DNA of 64,000 nt, taken from assembly GCA_910589415.1 (NCBI GenBank), contig OU342630.1, forward strand, positions 26,383,867 to 26,447,866, in the 5' to 3' direction. The notes under the pieces were generated by a model. That model saw only the letters and a list, made by a program, of their open reading frames with translations. It was not told the DNA's origin and searched no databases. The stretch's first letter is position 1. The number at the start of each line of letters is the position of its first letter. Made by a program: the position numbers and the translations under genes. This stretch comes from Malachius bipustulatus. Lineage: Eukaryota; Arthropoda; Insecta; Coleoptera; Melyridae. Positions 22,313-33,269 of the stretch are shown here, in pieces.

Positions 22313-22496
22313 CCTGTGATCCACAAAATTTTTCATCAACTAGTGCCTTGGAAGAGAGAGATAGCTATTGCAGTCATGTCTCAGCTCATTGCACCTGAGC
22401 AAACCTACCAATTGTTTGCATTTTATCTGATAGACTGGCAGACATGATTCATTTTTTCCAAGGCACTAGTTGATGAAAAATTTTGTGGATCACCCG
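22313..22496. mobile_element. Short MITE with ~38-bp inverted repeats
   Basis: GTGATCCACAAAATTTTTCA at the left is the exact reverse complement of TGAAAAATTTTGTGGATCAC at the right, and the match continues through ACTAGTGCCTTGGAA. The loop is about 105 bases. The near identity of the arms suggests a young insertion. Confidence 0.75.
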
Positions 22497-23472
22497 ATAT
22501 GATTAGATTACTTACTCAAAGGCTTAACGGCTTTAGATGGAATTTTGTATGTGGAGTTATTTTTCCATTACGATTAAATTCCCTTTTAGTAGAATTTTTG
22601 TTTAATCTCAACTAGACATCAAAGTACAAAAATTGTTTAACAAGAAATTTATTTCATATTCAACGGTCGATTCGGTTATTACACTATTATTGTCAAGACT
22701 TCAATTTCTTTCATTACATAATATTACTTGATATAAACTTAGCGTTCAATACTTGAGAACACTAATCATAAGTATAAGTATAATACTTTTACTTTTAGAG
22801 GTTTTACTGTTCACGGCGCTTTGTCTTTATTACCTACACGATGACGAAACAAAATGGGTATTCACGAGGTACTTCGTACTTTCGTAGGTACTTACTTTTA
22901 TAATTTCGTCAATAATTTATTAATATCGTAATACAGGAATAAAATCCATAACATGTGTTCTAGTCTTTTATCCCTGTCTATCAATAAATCCTATAACTTA
23001 GTATAATTCAGCCAACAGAGTATATTCAATTAAACAAGCCTTTTCGTGTATAATTAAGTATCGCAATCGTAGAGAAAATAATGTCTGCAATATGTATTGA
23101 GTGGCATATTCCTCACTCGTGGATCCGTGCCCTCGCCATCGGCTCGCGTGACGAACTCTCCACTTATTCCAAACTTGTTACAGAAAACACTATGTAAGTA
23201 ATATGGAAATAGGAATAGGTATGTATTTATTGTTCTTTGATACCATCCGTGGATATATTGTTTATTTCGTAATAATTTTTAAAGGCATTCTAAAATTCTG
23301 GAGAAGATATCAGTGGATAACTTCTTCTTAGGTAGAAAATAAACGACTAGTCTAAAATGTAATTTACATATCGCATAATTTTACTTTTCGCTCGGGACAA
23401 TATCCATCTTATAGGAAGCAACCCTTAGGTAGGTGGGTAATTCGTAAAAGTCGATATAAAAATCATATTATA
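22497..23472. other. Intronic sequence, nothing recognised
   Basis: No repeat ends or frame that I can support. A short GC-richer patch (TCGCCATCGGCTCGCGTGAC, 23133-23152) has no assignable role. Confidence 0.35.
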
Positions 23473-24692
23473 CAGGTGTCCCGTAAGTAATGGTCCGTGG
23501 TGAAATGGGAGATTCTTGGTTTAACAATATTACGATCTGACACTACTTGCTCTAACAAAATCTTGATAATAAAAAAGATACAGGGTGGCAAAGTTGAGAC
23601 TTAAACATTTGCTTTTCAAAATATCTCGAAAAATTGTACAGGTACGAACGTGAAAACTTGGGGATAGATGTTTTACGGTATGAGAAATCATAATTTGATA
23701 TCCGTGTCGATGTACTTTATAGAGGGCGCCACTTAGGTCATGTTGACGACGTAAATGAACACATAACTTTTTTATCCTTCAGGATATCGCGCATTTTATT
23801 GTGAAATATTAAAACTACATCATTCTTGAGAAAAAAAGATATACTGATTGTTAGTCTCAAAAGTTAGTGGTTTTCGAGATAATCACGTTTTAATAATCTC
23901 CTGCATTATTTCTATTTTTTTTTTATTATCAGAAATCTTGATGCAGTAGGTTGAGATAATAACCAGCATTTTGGCAATTAAACATTTTTCACTTTGACAT
24001 ACTTATTAAAAAAGCAAACAAATGAACCATATTCACCTAAATTCCTATACAGATTCTGAAATAGTCGATTACCAGGTTGCAGTCTGTTTGGATATCGTGG
24101 CAGGTATTCTCGTTTCGCAGCTTGTCCATTGAAGTTTTGTTTGAAATAAATAGAAATCATATCTCTCTTATCTGAATTTGAAAAATTATTATGTCTCGGC
24201 ATTTTTTAATTTTCCAACTACTCGTAGCAGTAAGCAAAAAATTCTGAACAGTATCAGTAGAGAAAATCATTAACTGTCAATTATCTCGAAAATCACTAAC
24301 TTTTGAGACTGACAATCAGTATATCTTTTTTTTCTCAAGAATGATGTAGTTTTAATATTTCACAATAAAATGCGCGATAGCCTGAAGGATAAAAAAGTTA
24401 TGTGTTCATTTACGTCGTCAACATGACCTAAGTTGAGCCCTCTATAAAATACATCGACACGGATATCAAATTATGATTCCTCGTACCGTAAAACATCTAT
24501 CCCCAAGTTTTCACGTTCGTACCTGTACAATTTTTCGAGATATTTTGAAAAGAAAATTTTTAAATCTCAACTTTTCCACCCTGTATCTTTTTTATTATCA
24601 AGATTTTGTTAGAGCAAGTAGTGTCAGATCGTAATATTTTTAAACCAAGAATCTCCCATTTCACCACGGACCATCACTTACGGAACACCCTG
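23473..24692. mobile_element. Foldback element with transposase N-terminus in the centre
   Basis: TA-flanked, starting CAGGTGTCCCGTAAGTAATG and ending, in reverse complement, CAGGGTGTTCCGTAAGTGAT. The arms are about 450 bases and nearly identical, for example ATTACGATCTGACACTACTT near 23529 with its partner near 24630. In the unpaired middle the minus strand encodes a helix-turn-helix-like peptide (24202-23978). The architecture is that of the 14644-15965 element, but the sequence is different. Confidence 0.85.
23978..24202 (-). pseudogene. Transposase N-terminal remnant (helix-turn-helix), 74 codons
   Basis: The peptide MPRHNNFSNSDKRDMISIYF, then KQNFNGQAAKREYLPRYPNR and GNRLFQNLYRNLGEYGSF, matches the pattern of insect Tc1/mariner-type transposase N-termini (FS..D..DM..IY, AA..Y...YPNR, F..L...L...GS). 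The last dozen residues change character and then stop, so the catalytic part was deleted. Located in the centre of a foldback element. It is not expected to make an active enzyme. Confidence 0.65.
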
Positions 24693-24747
24693 TATACTTA
24701 CCTAATATTATCCATTAAAATAATATTAACCATTACTACATAATTAC

Positions 24748-24924
24748 CTCGTCATCGTAGCTGTGTTGTCGACCCACCCTGGAGGCCCTCCTAGAACGAG
24801 TTGCTGGTGACACTAGTGGGACAGTTTCACGAGGTGGACTGTTTGCGCGACTGTTGGCCACGCTTCGTCCACCTCGACCTCGGGCCCAGTCTGGATCCGG
24901 AGTCTTACTGCCGCCTCCTTTTAA
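24748..24924 (-). CDS. Fife-like gene, Arg/Ser-rich linker exon
   Basis: A 177-nt phase 0-0 exon (59 codons). Acceptor GGGTTGCAG before TTAAAAGGAGG; donor after GATGACGAG at GTAATTA. The peptide starts LKGGGSKTPDPDWARGRGGR and goes on with SPPRETVPLVSP, TRSRRASRVGRQHSYDDE. It is strongly basic with RRAS and RQHS sites, and is probably disordered. Being a multiple of three and phase 0 on both sides, it could be skipped without breaking the frame, so alternative splicing is plausible (inference). Confidence 0.8.
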
Positions 24925-25029
24925 CTGCAACCCATATCAAAAGTGAATTTTTTGAAAACAAGCTCGTAAATTGTAAAATTTTTAATTTTACAAAACATTT
25001 TATTTTATTTTTTTAAAACATTTTCAATT

Positions 25030-25277
25030 ATTACTAAAAAAATATTATTATTATTATTCGAGTTAAGCTTGCACTTTGTCAACCGAAGTTGGAAAATATT
25101 TATCGACCCTTCGCGGCGGTATACGGGGACGAAATTCATCATATCCCGTTTTTTCGATGGGTATTAAATGCTATCTGCATGTGCGAAAGACTTTAGTATT
25201 CCCCACACATCGTTTGGCGCAAGATACAAAACCAAAGAACCAATGCAACCACCGGGAATGACACCGTTCTTCTTTAG
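25030..25277. other. Intronic sequence, unassigned
   Basis: A 61-codon plus-strand frame at 25076-25261 (MSTEVGKYLS...) has no motif I know and overlaps the end of a minus-strand retroelement relic. I do not call it a gene. Confidence 0.3.
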
Positions 25278-26508
25278 CTAGTTTAAAAACTTACGGACTA
25301 TGTGACAGGTATGTAAAAGAGTAAAATGCTGGCAAATGTCGGCAATGGCAGCTGGCAGACCCAGATAACCGATAATCGCCGCAAAATTTCTGCTTATTAT
25401 TACTTCAGCAGACATCATCAGAGAATATAATATTTCCACTGGCTGAAGTTTCCGAAAGTTCTTCAGTTCTCTAGTTAGATTTTGATATTTCTCAGTCTTC
25501 TTGATGTTATGTGATAGAGGCACAGCATCTATAATCACACAAAGTTTCTCTTATTTATGGATGAGTACTACTTATATCTGGCCTGTTGTAATCGACAGTT
25601 CGATCAGTTACTATTCGTCGATCCCAATAGAGTACCTCATTTGCAGACTCCAGAACAGGGACAGGATTGTATCTATAGTCAGGTGCTGGTGTCCCATAAA
25701 TAAGTTTATATTTAATTGCTAGCTGTTGATGAATTAATTTTGCCACCTGGTTATGACTGCCTTAGTAGGCTGACTCTACCAGAGCAGGGCAGGCAGCAGT
25801 AACGAGTTCTATAGTTTCTCCCACTTTTCCACATTTTCGGCATTTATCAGTCACATCGATCTTCAGGCAGTGTTTCTCATAGTTTCTGACTCTAATCACT
25901 CTATCTTGGATAGCCATTACGAATCCCTCCGTTTCTGGATGAAGTTGTCCTCTCATAAGCCACCTAAAGGATGCTGCATTCTCCACCACGTCTGCTTAAA
26001 TCATTTTTTGAGTATCTTCCGTGCAGAAGATACTCAATACTACTAGATAGATTTTGTCTATCTAGTGGTTTATGTTGTCAGAACGTAAAATCTTGAAACT
26101 TAAGAATTCGCGTGAAGACGTAGGAATCTCTCAATTATTCTACGAGTGAGATGATCCAGCTCCTCTAAATCTGTGTTTGATCACTTAATTATTCCAAAAG
26201 AGTAATTCAATACTGGTATCGCTCACAAGTTGATAGCGGTGCATAAGTTACCTCCACTGAGCTTTGTGTTAAGTAATTAAGTGATCCTTTTTCTGATATT
26301 TTTCATGAATAACTTTTTTCAGGTGTGTATGATCTAGTCTATGATTTGTGAAGTCCCTAAATAACGGTATAGTTTCCCCGGCGGTAACCGGTAACTGATC
26401 GATGTCACACATGGTAAGCTGCTGTTCGTTTTCTACCATGCCGTTCTTAATGTGTATATTCGCACAGTTCTGAAGTCCAAAGGTCATCCTAATATAATCA
26501 TATATCAT
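25278..26508 (-). pseudogene. Broken non-LTR reverse transcriptase C-terminal region (R2/R4-like?)
   Basis: Minus-strand pieces in order: MTFGLQNCANIHIKNG (26508-26269, the post-YxDD part of a reverse transcriptase, GL.KC..L.I..G); LMRGQLHPETEGFVMAIQDR then TDKCRKCGKVGETIELVTAA with CPALV (25989-25762, a Cys-His zinc-binding segment); KLIYGTPAPDYRYNPVPVLE and LYWDRRIVTDRTVDYNRPDI (25746-25555); and a final block ending CHIVRKFLN (25538-25278). This order is that of the C-terminal third of a non-LTR family common in insects that databases often label R2-like. Stops, frameshifts and a gap (25990-26268) make it a pseudogene. Confidence 0.65.
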
Positions 26509-27044
26509 CCTAATTCAAAAGTCCCATTTTGCATTAAGTTCCGATGCAAAATACACCATTTTGCGAGATCTGCGAATGGTCAAGTTTTTGACTGCCGAGG
26601 GTAATCCTACACAGTGTGTAATCCTACACAGTCTCGTTCACTGCAGCAATGTTTTCTGCAGACCGCAAATCATGACGACGTACGGGTCCTGTTTGATTGT
26701 TGACTGAAGCCTGAAGCAGTTAATTCAAATTAACTGCAAGTTAGCTCAACAGGATGATTGTGTTCACCATAAAAATCACGTAGCGCACGAAACATAGCTC
26801 CAACTGAACACTCATTTTGACAGTGGAGTTTAATCATTTGAACGCGTTGTTAAACACTGTAACTTTCCAAGATAATTTTGTCTTACATCTAACAGGTGTA
26901 GCTTCACCTCCATGGCTGCTATGTACTGTCAAAGTTCAAGCGCCCCTATTGAATAACCCTCTAGATAATTTAAACATGTGTCAATATCAGCATTAGGTAT
27001 GCTCTATGATGAAAGTATAGGCGCTACTCAGCAATGCAAATATG
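26509..27044. other. Intronic sequence, nothing firm
   Basis: A short duplicated phrase CCTACACAGT (26609 and 26624) and the words TTAACTGCAAGTTAGC are seen. It may be further 5' debris of the non-LTR relic, but no motif can be read. Confidence 0.3.
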
Positions 27045-27752
27045 GTTTGTCCAGTGAGTGTTGTCCGTTGTGATAACTATAAGGATACATCGTCTCGTTA
27101 TATTTCTTACTCCTTCTATTGCCAATCTATAGTCAATCGAGTTAAATTGGGACGTATTGTCAGAAAAACGTTTAAATCGTCAGCAGTTCTAAAAAGATGA
27201 GCGAGAGTGAGACGGAAGTACGACTCGCGTCGTGATACGCTTAAAATCTTGAATGCCTAAAAATCTATTTCCTTGTTTTTCTAAGGTTTGAAATAACAGG
27301 GTACCTATATTTTCGCAAATAACTACACAAAATTACACAAAATGCCTGGAAAACGATTTAACTCCCTAGGACGTGGTCTTGTGGTTGAATTGCTAGAATA
27401 TTTTACTGCAGAAAAAGAAGACGAAGATCGTATGCTTTATTCAAACGCCACCCAGCAGGTAGGCTAATGCATTATATTTAAAATCATGATTATAACAATT
27501 ATTATCATTTTTATTTACTTGCATTATATATTTTTGTTATCAAAAAGTTTCAAGACTCTACTTAATACCTAATAAAATAATATACCTATTTTTAGGATAT
27601 TCATTATTCCTCAACACACACCACTGACGCGAACTGAGATACAACTTTTGGTTCGATTAGAAATAAGTCTACCTACGAATCAAATAAAATTAATGAAATT
27701 GTTCAGTCAGGATCAGTGTGGCATCACAACGGACAACACTCACTGGACAAAC
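27045..27752 (+). mobile_element. Family B element copy 3 (708 bp)
   Basis: Ends GTTTGTCCAGTGAGTGTTGT and, reverse complemented, GTTTGTCCAGTGAGTGTTGT: a perfect match for at least 20 bases, better than in the other two copies. The palindrome continues a little outward (AATATG / CATATT). It lacks the middle-left part found in copies 1 and 2 (from GATTGATACGATATTACG to the start of the small frame). It carries the best-preserved MPGKR exon. Confidence 0.75.
27342..27458 (+). CDS. Small conserved exon-like frame in family B element
   Basis: Thirty-nine codons from ATG 27342, MPGKRFNSLGRGLVVELLEY then FTAEKEDEDRMLYSNATQQ, ending CAG directly before GTAGGC, a plausible splice donor. In copies 1 and 2 the same start and GLVV.LLEYF core are present but frameshifted. 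The predicted peptide is helical and acidic after the first 20 residues. I do not recognise the family. It may be the first coding exon of the parent transposase or a captured host exon. No partner exon is visible in the 300 bases that follow. Confidence 0.4.
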
Positions 27753-28657
27753 CATATTCAGGTATCTATTTACTCTAAACTCAATTATTAAGGGATTGGC
27801 TGCGGTCAACTGAGAAAACCCAGTACAATTTACGTGTTTCATAATAATGTAAGTGTTGAAAGATACTATGCTTGTACAGGTGTCATGTCGATTTCACGTA
27901 ATACATCCATCCTATAGTAGGATTAACTTTAAAAAGTCAGATGTGACGTCACACTAACCGTCCGAATTAATATTTTTAATTTCACCAGAAAATGTCAAAC
28001 AGTTAATTGTCAAGTTGTGAACGAGCGTAAATTATTGAAGGAATCATTCAAACAATTAATTGAAACGCTTACGTCAGTTTGAGAGCCACTGACAACTACA
28101 TAAAATTTATTCACGTAATGACATTCTATCCTCTGTGTTGTGCATTTAATTCTCATTCAAAACCAATGTTGACGTATAGGTACTTATTTATGCGGGATGA
28201 AGTGTTTAGACAAATTGGACGGTTACTATAAAAACCACGTAGGTATATGAAACAAAATAAATCGAACTATCAAAAGGATGTGTATTCTTAATCGATACGT
28301 ATGACTTTTTAGACTTTATTGGACTATACACTAACAGGGGTATTAAGTGGGTACCGTAGGTATGTACAGTTTTTTTCAAATAAAACTGGGACAACTTGTT
28401 TGTAGTGTTGTATTTGTGGGTTTCAGAATGTTAGTTGTCACCTAACTTCAATAAATATTTTGACGATACCTAACAAAAGGACATTATTATAATTTATTAC
28501 AGTGAATAAATTATAATGAATAATAATGAAGTTAAAAATGAAGAATGTAATTTTGATTTTTTGAAGTTTTAATTTTTTGACAGAGGACTGTACCTACCTA
28601 CTTCAAATTATATCGAGCGAATAAAATCATAAATTTCACTTTATTTCTGAAGCTTAC
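27753..28657. other. Intronic sequence, nothing recognised
   Basis: No frame or repeat that I can support. Confidence 0.4.
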
Positions 28658-28877
28658 CTTCTCCAATTCTTTTAGGGAAGCAGGTGACACGTCAGAATGT
28701 CTTCTAAGTTCTGGGCTACGGGGCGGCGCTAAACCGCTACCCAGGCCGGTGGTGGAGAGGCCGGTGCTGGACCCCAGTCGCGCTTCCGAGTGTCTTCTTT
28801 GCAACTCTTGAATTGGTACGTCAAGAAGGCTCTCTGATGAGTCTTGGGCCAATACTGCTCGAGATTGGATTTTCCTC
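28658..28877 (-). CDS. Fife-like gene, exon following the zinc finger
   Basis: A 220-nt exon. Acceptor CATAG before GAGGAAAATCC; its first base completes an Arg codon begun as AG in the previous exon. Donor after TTGGAGAAG at GTAAGCT, phase 0. It gives RRKIQSRAVLAQDSSESLLD, then VPIQELQRRHSEARLGSS, a Gly-rich patch, and PPRSPELRRHSDVSPASLKE. The start (C-R-R-K) continues directly from the last zinc-finger cysteine pair, as in RIM/Piccolo-type fingers followed by a basic tail. Two RRHS motifs look like basophilic kinase sites. The acceptor has a weak pyrimidine tract. Confidence 0.82.
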
Positions 28878-29189
28878 CTATGAACCCGTATAAGATATAA
28901 CTCCAATATAGAATAATTTAGACTGTCAAAAGAATTACCTACTAAAAAAAATATGAGTAAATTATCTTTATCTCAGTTACCTAGAAATACCAATATTTTA
29001 AGCTTATAAAATAAGTTTGCTCGTCACATAAAATGTTGGTACAATGTAAATAGGTAACGATATGGTATATTTGTTTCTTCATTATTTTCATTGTTTAGGT
29101 TAGCCCTGAAAATGAAGTAAACACAATAAAGTAGAACCTCTGCTAGCTGCTACCAAATCAAGGTAAAGATCTCTCAAGCCCCGAATGAA

Positions 29190-29595
29190 AAATTCTCCAA
29201 TATGGCTCCCTTAAGAAGATATGACCACTTTTGTGGAAAATAAAGCCACAACACTGCACTGGATACCCTTCTTCAGGGAGAAAAATATTGTAGGTCTACA
29301 ATACCCAGATAGATGTTACCATGGAAACATATGAAATGGCAAGTCCAACAAAGCCTAAAACAATAGTGCGCGGATATATGCATATTCGATAATATTATTC
29401 AAAATCTTGAATTCGAACAACGATGCCACATTGAAAAATGTTTTTGAACTCAGGGATTAGGTAAACTTTGAATGCCTGTAATTCCGTTCCCGATAATGAA
29501 AAAAATAAAAAGCAAACACTATCGTAATAGTCATGTCAAATCATGTGCTTTGCCAGTGGAGGTTGTTTAAATTTAACGGCCATTTTGATTTAAAT
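29190..29595 (-). mobile_element. Fragment of family E element (minus orientation)
   Basis: It reads as the reverse complement of 52145-52505 inside the 51985-52592 element: shared blocks include ATGGCTCCCTTAAGAAGATA, AGGTCTACAATACCCAGATA and GATGTTACCATGGAAACATA. Neither terminal repeat (CAGGGTGATCCCG) is present, so it is an internal piece cut at both ends. It abuts a Penelope-like relic. Confidence 0.7.
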
Positions 29596-30180
29596 TAGAA
29601 AAGGACTCGGTAACTAATCCGAGGAAACCATTTTTGTCGTAAGGCTTTCCTGATTTCTTGAGTCGTATAGCCATTCTCCTGCAGAGCAATATCTAAGTAG
29701 GCTAGCTCTTCTTGGAGGTGTTGTGTCTGACATATTCTGGATGCACGATTTACCAGGGATTTACCAAGTGTCATCTACGTAGCGATACCAACGAGACGGT
29801 CTGTTGATGGTGGAGTTTAAGGACGTGGCTTCAAAAAATTACATGTAGAAGTTGGCAATAACAACACTCAGGGGGCTGCCCATAGCAACTCTATCCTTTT
29901 GTTCATAGAAGTCACCATTCCACTGGAAATAGATTGTGGTGAGTACATGGTGGAAGAGCGGGGTGATGTCCCTAGTAAAGATAGTAGCGCTGAATGTGTT
30001 GAAGGATCTCGTCGATGGGCACCATGATGAAGAGAGAAACGACATCAAAACTGTCGAGAATATCAATGGAATGGAGGGTTACAGATTCAAGTTTTTTTAT
30101 GAAGTGACCCGAGTCTATAATATGGGATTCTGTAGATACGACGTGTGGCCGCAGCAAATTGAATAAAAATTTCAAGTGGG
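29596..30180 (-). pseudogene. Penelope-like element reverse transcriptase relic
   Basis: On the minus strand: NLLRPHVVSTESHIIDSGHF, then a segment with DSFDVVSLF (motif A, Asp), then after a frameshift near 29990 LTTIYFQWNGDFYEQKDRVA with MGSPLSVVIANFYM (motif B), a stop, then RWYRYVDDTW with the catalytic YVDD at 29781-29770, and finally LQEELAYLDIALQENGYTTQ EIRKALR. DVVSLF, the MGSPLS..IAN block and YVDD in this order and spacing identify a Penelope-like reverse transcriptase rather than a jockey/CR1 type. No GIY-YIG endonuclease follows. It is dead because of the frameshift and in-frame stops. Confidence 0.75.
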
Positions 30181-30521
30181 TTTCCGATGTTTTGTTTTAT
30201 AAAAAAATTTGATTTTCACTGATCATTCAATTTCTCATAACCTACTCAATTCAAACTGCGTCAGTAGCAACGACTCTCATTGGATTATTCTCTCAGGAAC
30301 AATGAAAATGCAATAAGATACAGGTTGTCCTATTAAAAAAAAAACATAATGTCGTCATTATACTGAGTCAAGGAACATTCTGTAAAGAAATGTTACGTCC
30401 ATAGAACATAAATTAAATGAAAAATTGACCAGTTTCTTTTATTTTGCTGGAAAATCAGTAGGAGGTGCTTTCCCTTTTATCGAATTTACTCCGTACTTTT
30501 CTCGCGTACAATTCGTATACA

Positions 30522-31265
30522 CAGGGTGTCCCAAGATTTCTTTATCAAGGGATATCCGCGTTATTTCAAAAAATAAACAAATGAAATTCGGGAAATTCCA
30601 ACCATACCCCTAAGGCTTTGCAGCTTCATCCTCAATGCCGCTTTACGTCTTTCCACCCCTAAGTAATCATCCCCTACTTTTTTTTCAAATGACACCCTCA
30701 TATTTTTTTGCTGGGCAGGATTGTTGACTTCTTTCTGAATACATTGTCATACGATTTTTTCAAATCGAGACATATCTAGCACGCCGAAATATAATATCAA
30801 AACAAACGAGGGTTGTCAAGGAGTTGCAATTGCTTGTTTTTTGTGTTAATGTTTCCTCCAACCACCTTAACAACTAGTAATACCGGTGTTACTCGATATA
30901 GGCGTTAATAATAATAATTGCTTCTGTGATTTTAATGTCATATTAAATGTTAATTGTTATTCCTTGACAACCCTCGTTTGTTATGATATTATATTGTTTT
31001 CGGCGTGCTAGATATGTCTGGATTTAAAAAAATCTTGTGACATTGTATTCAGAAAGAAGTCAACAATCCTGTCGTGCAAAAAAAATATGGGGGTGTCATT
31101 TGAAAAAAAATAGGGGATGATTACTTAGGGGTGGAAAGGCGTAAAGGGGCATTGAGGGTGCAGCTGCAAAGCCTTAGGGGTATGGTTGAAATTTCCTGAA
31201 TTTCATTTGTTTATTTTTTGGAATAACCCAGATATCCCTTGATAAAGAAATCTTGGGACATCCTG
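30522..31265. mobile_element. Foldback element, 744 bp, CAGGGTGTCCCAAG ends
   Basis: CAGGGTGTCCCAAGATTTCT at the left pairs with AGAAATCTTGGGACATCCTG at the right. The arms run about 330 bases (GGCTTTGCAGCT, TACTTAGGGGTG, GTCAACAATCCTG all recur inverted). Right flank TA; left flank slightly altered. The loop (about 30850-30940) is non-coding. Confidence 0.85.
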
Positions 31266-32379
31266 TATAATCGAATTGAGGACAACTCTTTTCAATCTTT
31301 AGCAAAGAATACTACGACTACATTCATACAAGAAGTAGGCAAGCTTTTTATTTATGATTTAAACTTGACATCTCTCTAGAGTATCTGGCTGCTATGGAAT
31401 CCTATTGAAGTAGGTATGTACCTACATATCATAAGTACGGGTAAGCAAACAACTAAAATTTAGATTAGCAGCAATTAACTAACATTTGAGCTTAGACTGT
31501 GATCAGTGCATCAGATAGATATCACGTCACTGTATCTAAATTATATCACTTGGATTGTGGAAAAGAAAAACTGAACAGGTCCCTAAACGAGATCAGAAGA
31601 GCAAGGAAAGCGAATCATCCAGGAATATGGAGGATGCTCAACTCTGCGATAACTGTGCTGCTTTCAAACCCCCGCTGAGAATTTATTGCCGATCTTATAT
31701 GATTTTATATTTCAGTCAAAATATTCAGCTATTTCCTACTGCACAGCACGTAAAGGAAACCGTTTCAATTTCCGAACGTCTACGAATTGATTTGCAACGA
31801 GATCCAACTATTTATTGTATTACATTAAATAAATAGCTACAATTTGCTTATAAACATCATCTGGAAGCCTAATAATGAGATTTTCACACACGATGAATTT
31901 TGATCCTGGATCATAAGAAATTCCTATGTAGGTATACATTATGTATAACGGATTCCGTGAATATTGGTTCCTATAGTTACATTTTAAGTCTGATGAACTA
32001 TTTTCGATGAAGTCGAGAAAAAATTTTTAATTTGTGACGTAATTTTCTTTACATATTGCCTTGACTTACACAATTATTAAAAACAACGTGAAATGACGTT
32101 AATCACATCACAACTAAATGAAAACAATGAAAACAAATTGAATTTTTTCCCAATAATAATTGGCAAGAATTAAAAATTTATAAAATAACACTTTACCAAA
32201 AATTTGACTTTTTCAGGTACATCAAATACTGCATGAAGCGCTTGTTGGGCTTACGACTTCTTATGTACTTATACTGGGTGTTTATTACTGACGCACCATA
32301 GGGATTTCAATGTTAAGAAAATAGGATTGAATTATTAGTACAGGATGATCATAGCATACGATATACATAGACAAGGTGT
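31266..32379. other. Intronic sequence with an unassigned 93-codon frame
   Basis: The plus strand 31555-31836 is open (MWKRKTEQVPKRDQKSKESE...). Another frame of the same DNA reads LNRSLNEIRRARKANHPGIW, which looks a little like a non-LTR retroelement segment. Neither reading is convincing. The rest is AT-rich with no visible repeat. Confidence 0.3.
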
Positions 32380-32960
32380 ACATAATATAGTGTTGTAGAG
32401 GATGTTCACAAAGACTGTACATTAAAAAAAGTGTTTCCAGAGATTTGTTAACCGAGACATAGGGTTGTCTTTTTCTAAAATTTAAATCAACATGGCAGTT
32501 TATTTTAAACAACTTCCACTTACAAAGCATATGATTTCACGCAGTGTATAAGTACTCGATATATTCACACGATAGTGTGGCGGAGCCAGGATAGTTGCTA
32601 GATTTTTGGCACATTTATTTAAATAAAATAAAAAATGATGACTAAATTTTTTCACAATCAATACAAGACAATTATTGTTAATTGCTGATAGAGAAAAATG
32701 AAAATGAAAAAATAAAAGAAAATTAACAACTTAACTGGGACGGAACACACCTACCTCAGCAGATTTAAGGTTAACGCGTGCTGAAATGACCACTATAGCG
32801 CTGAAATTTTTTGAAAATTGGTCATAACATCTTAAAGAAGCTATGCCGAAGAAAAAAGTGAATGAAGCTAGAATCCCTAATCAGCAATGAATGCTGTGAT
32901 CCTATCCATGTCCGATATCTCGAGATCCATGTATGCTTTGACACTGGATGCTTCAATGCT
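32380..32960 (+). mobile_element. Family E relative (plus orientation, decayed)
   Basis: It is collinear with 52015-52592: shared blocks include GTTGTAGAGGATGTTCA at the start, TAGGGTTGTCTTTTTCTAAA, AAACAACTTCCACTTACAAAGC, and at the end ATGAATGCTGTGATCCT before a degenerate CCGATATCTCGAGATCCATG. The inverted ends are eroded. No coding content. Confidence 0.6.
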
Positions 32961-33269
32961 TCAGTTATACCCATAATTTTTCCAAATTCTTGTTATTAAA
33001 TAATTACAATTACAATTACAATTACAAATTTCTTTATTGTACTTGAATTACAACAGTCATTGCTCAGTACAACAGCGTCATTACAGAAATTATAAAAACA
33101 AACATAAAGACAAACAGTAAATTTAAAACACACAGCATGTCAACATAACGCCGGGAACAGTGAGGGTCGAGACGCGCAGAGACACAAAAGAAATCAGTTC
33201 TCGATCGAGGCATAGTTCCATCTCTATGATAAGGATGGATCAAGGCTTTGAGTTTTAGGTGTTTTAATA

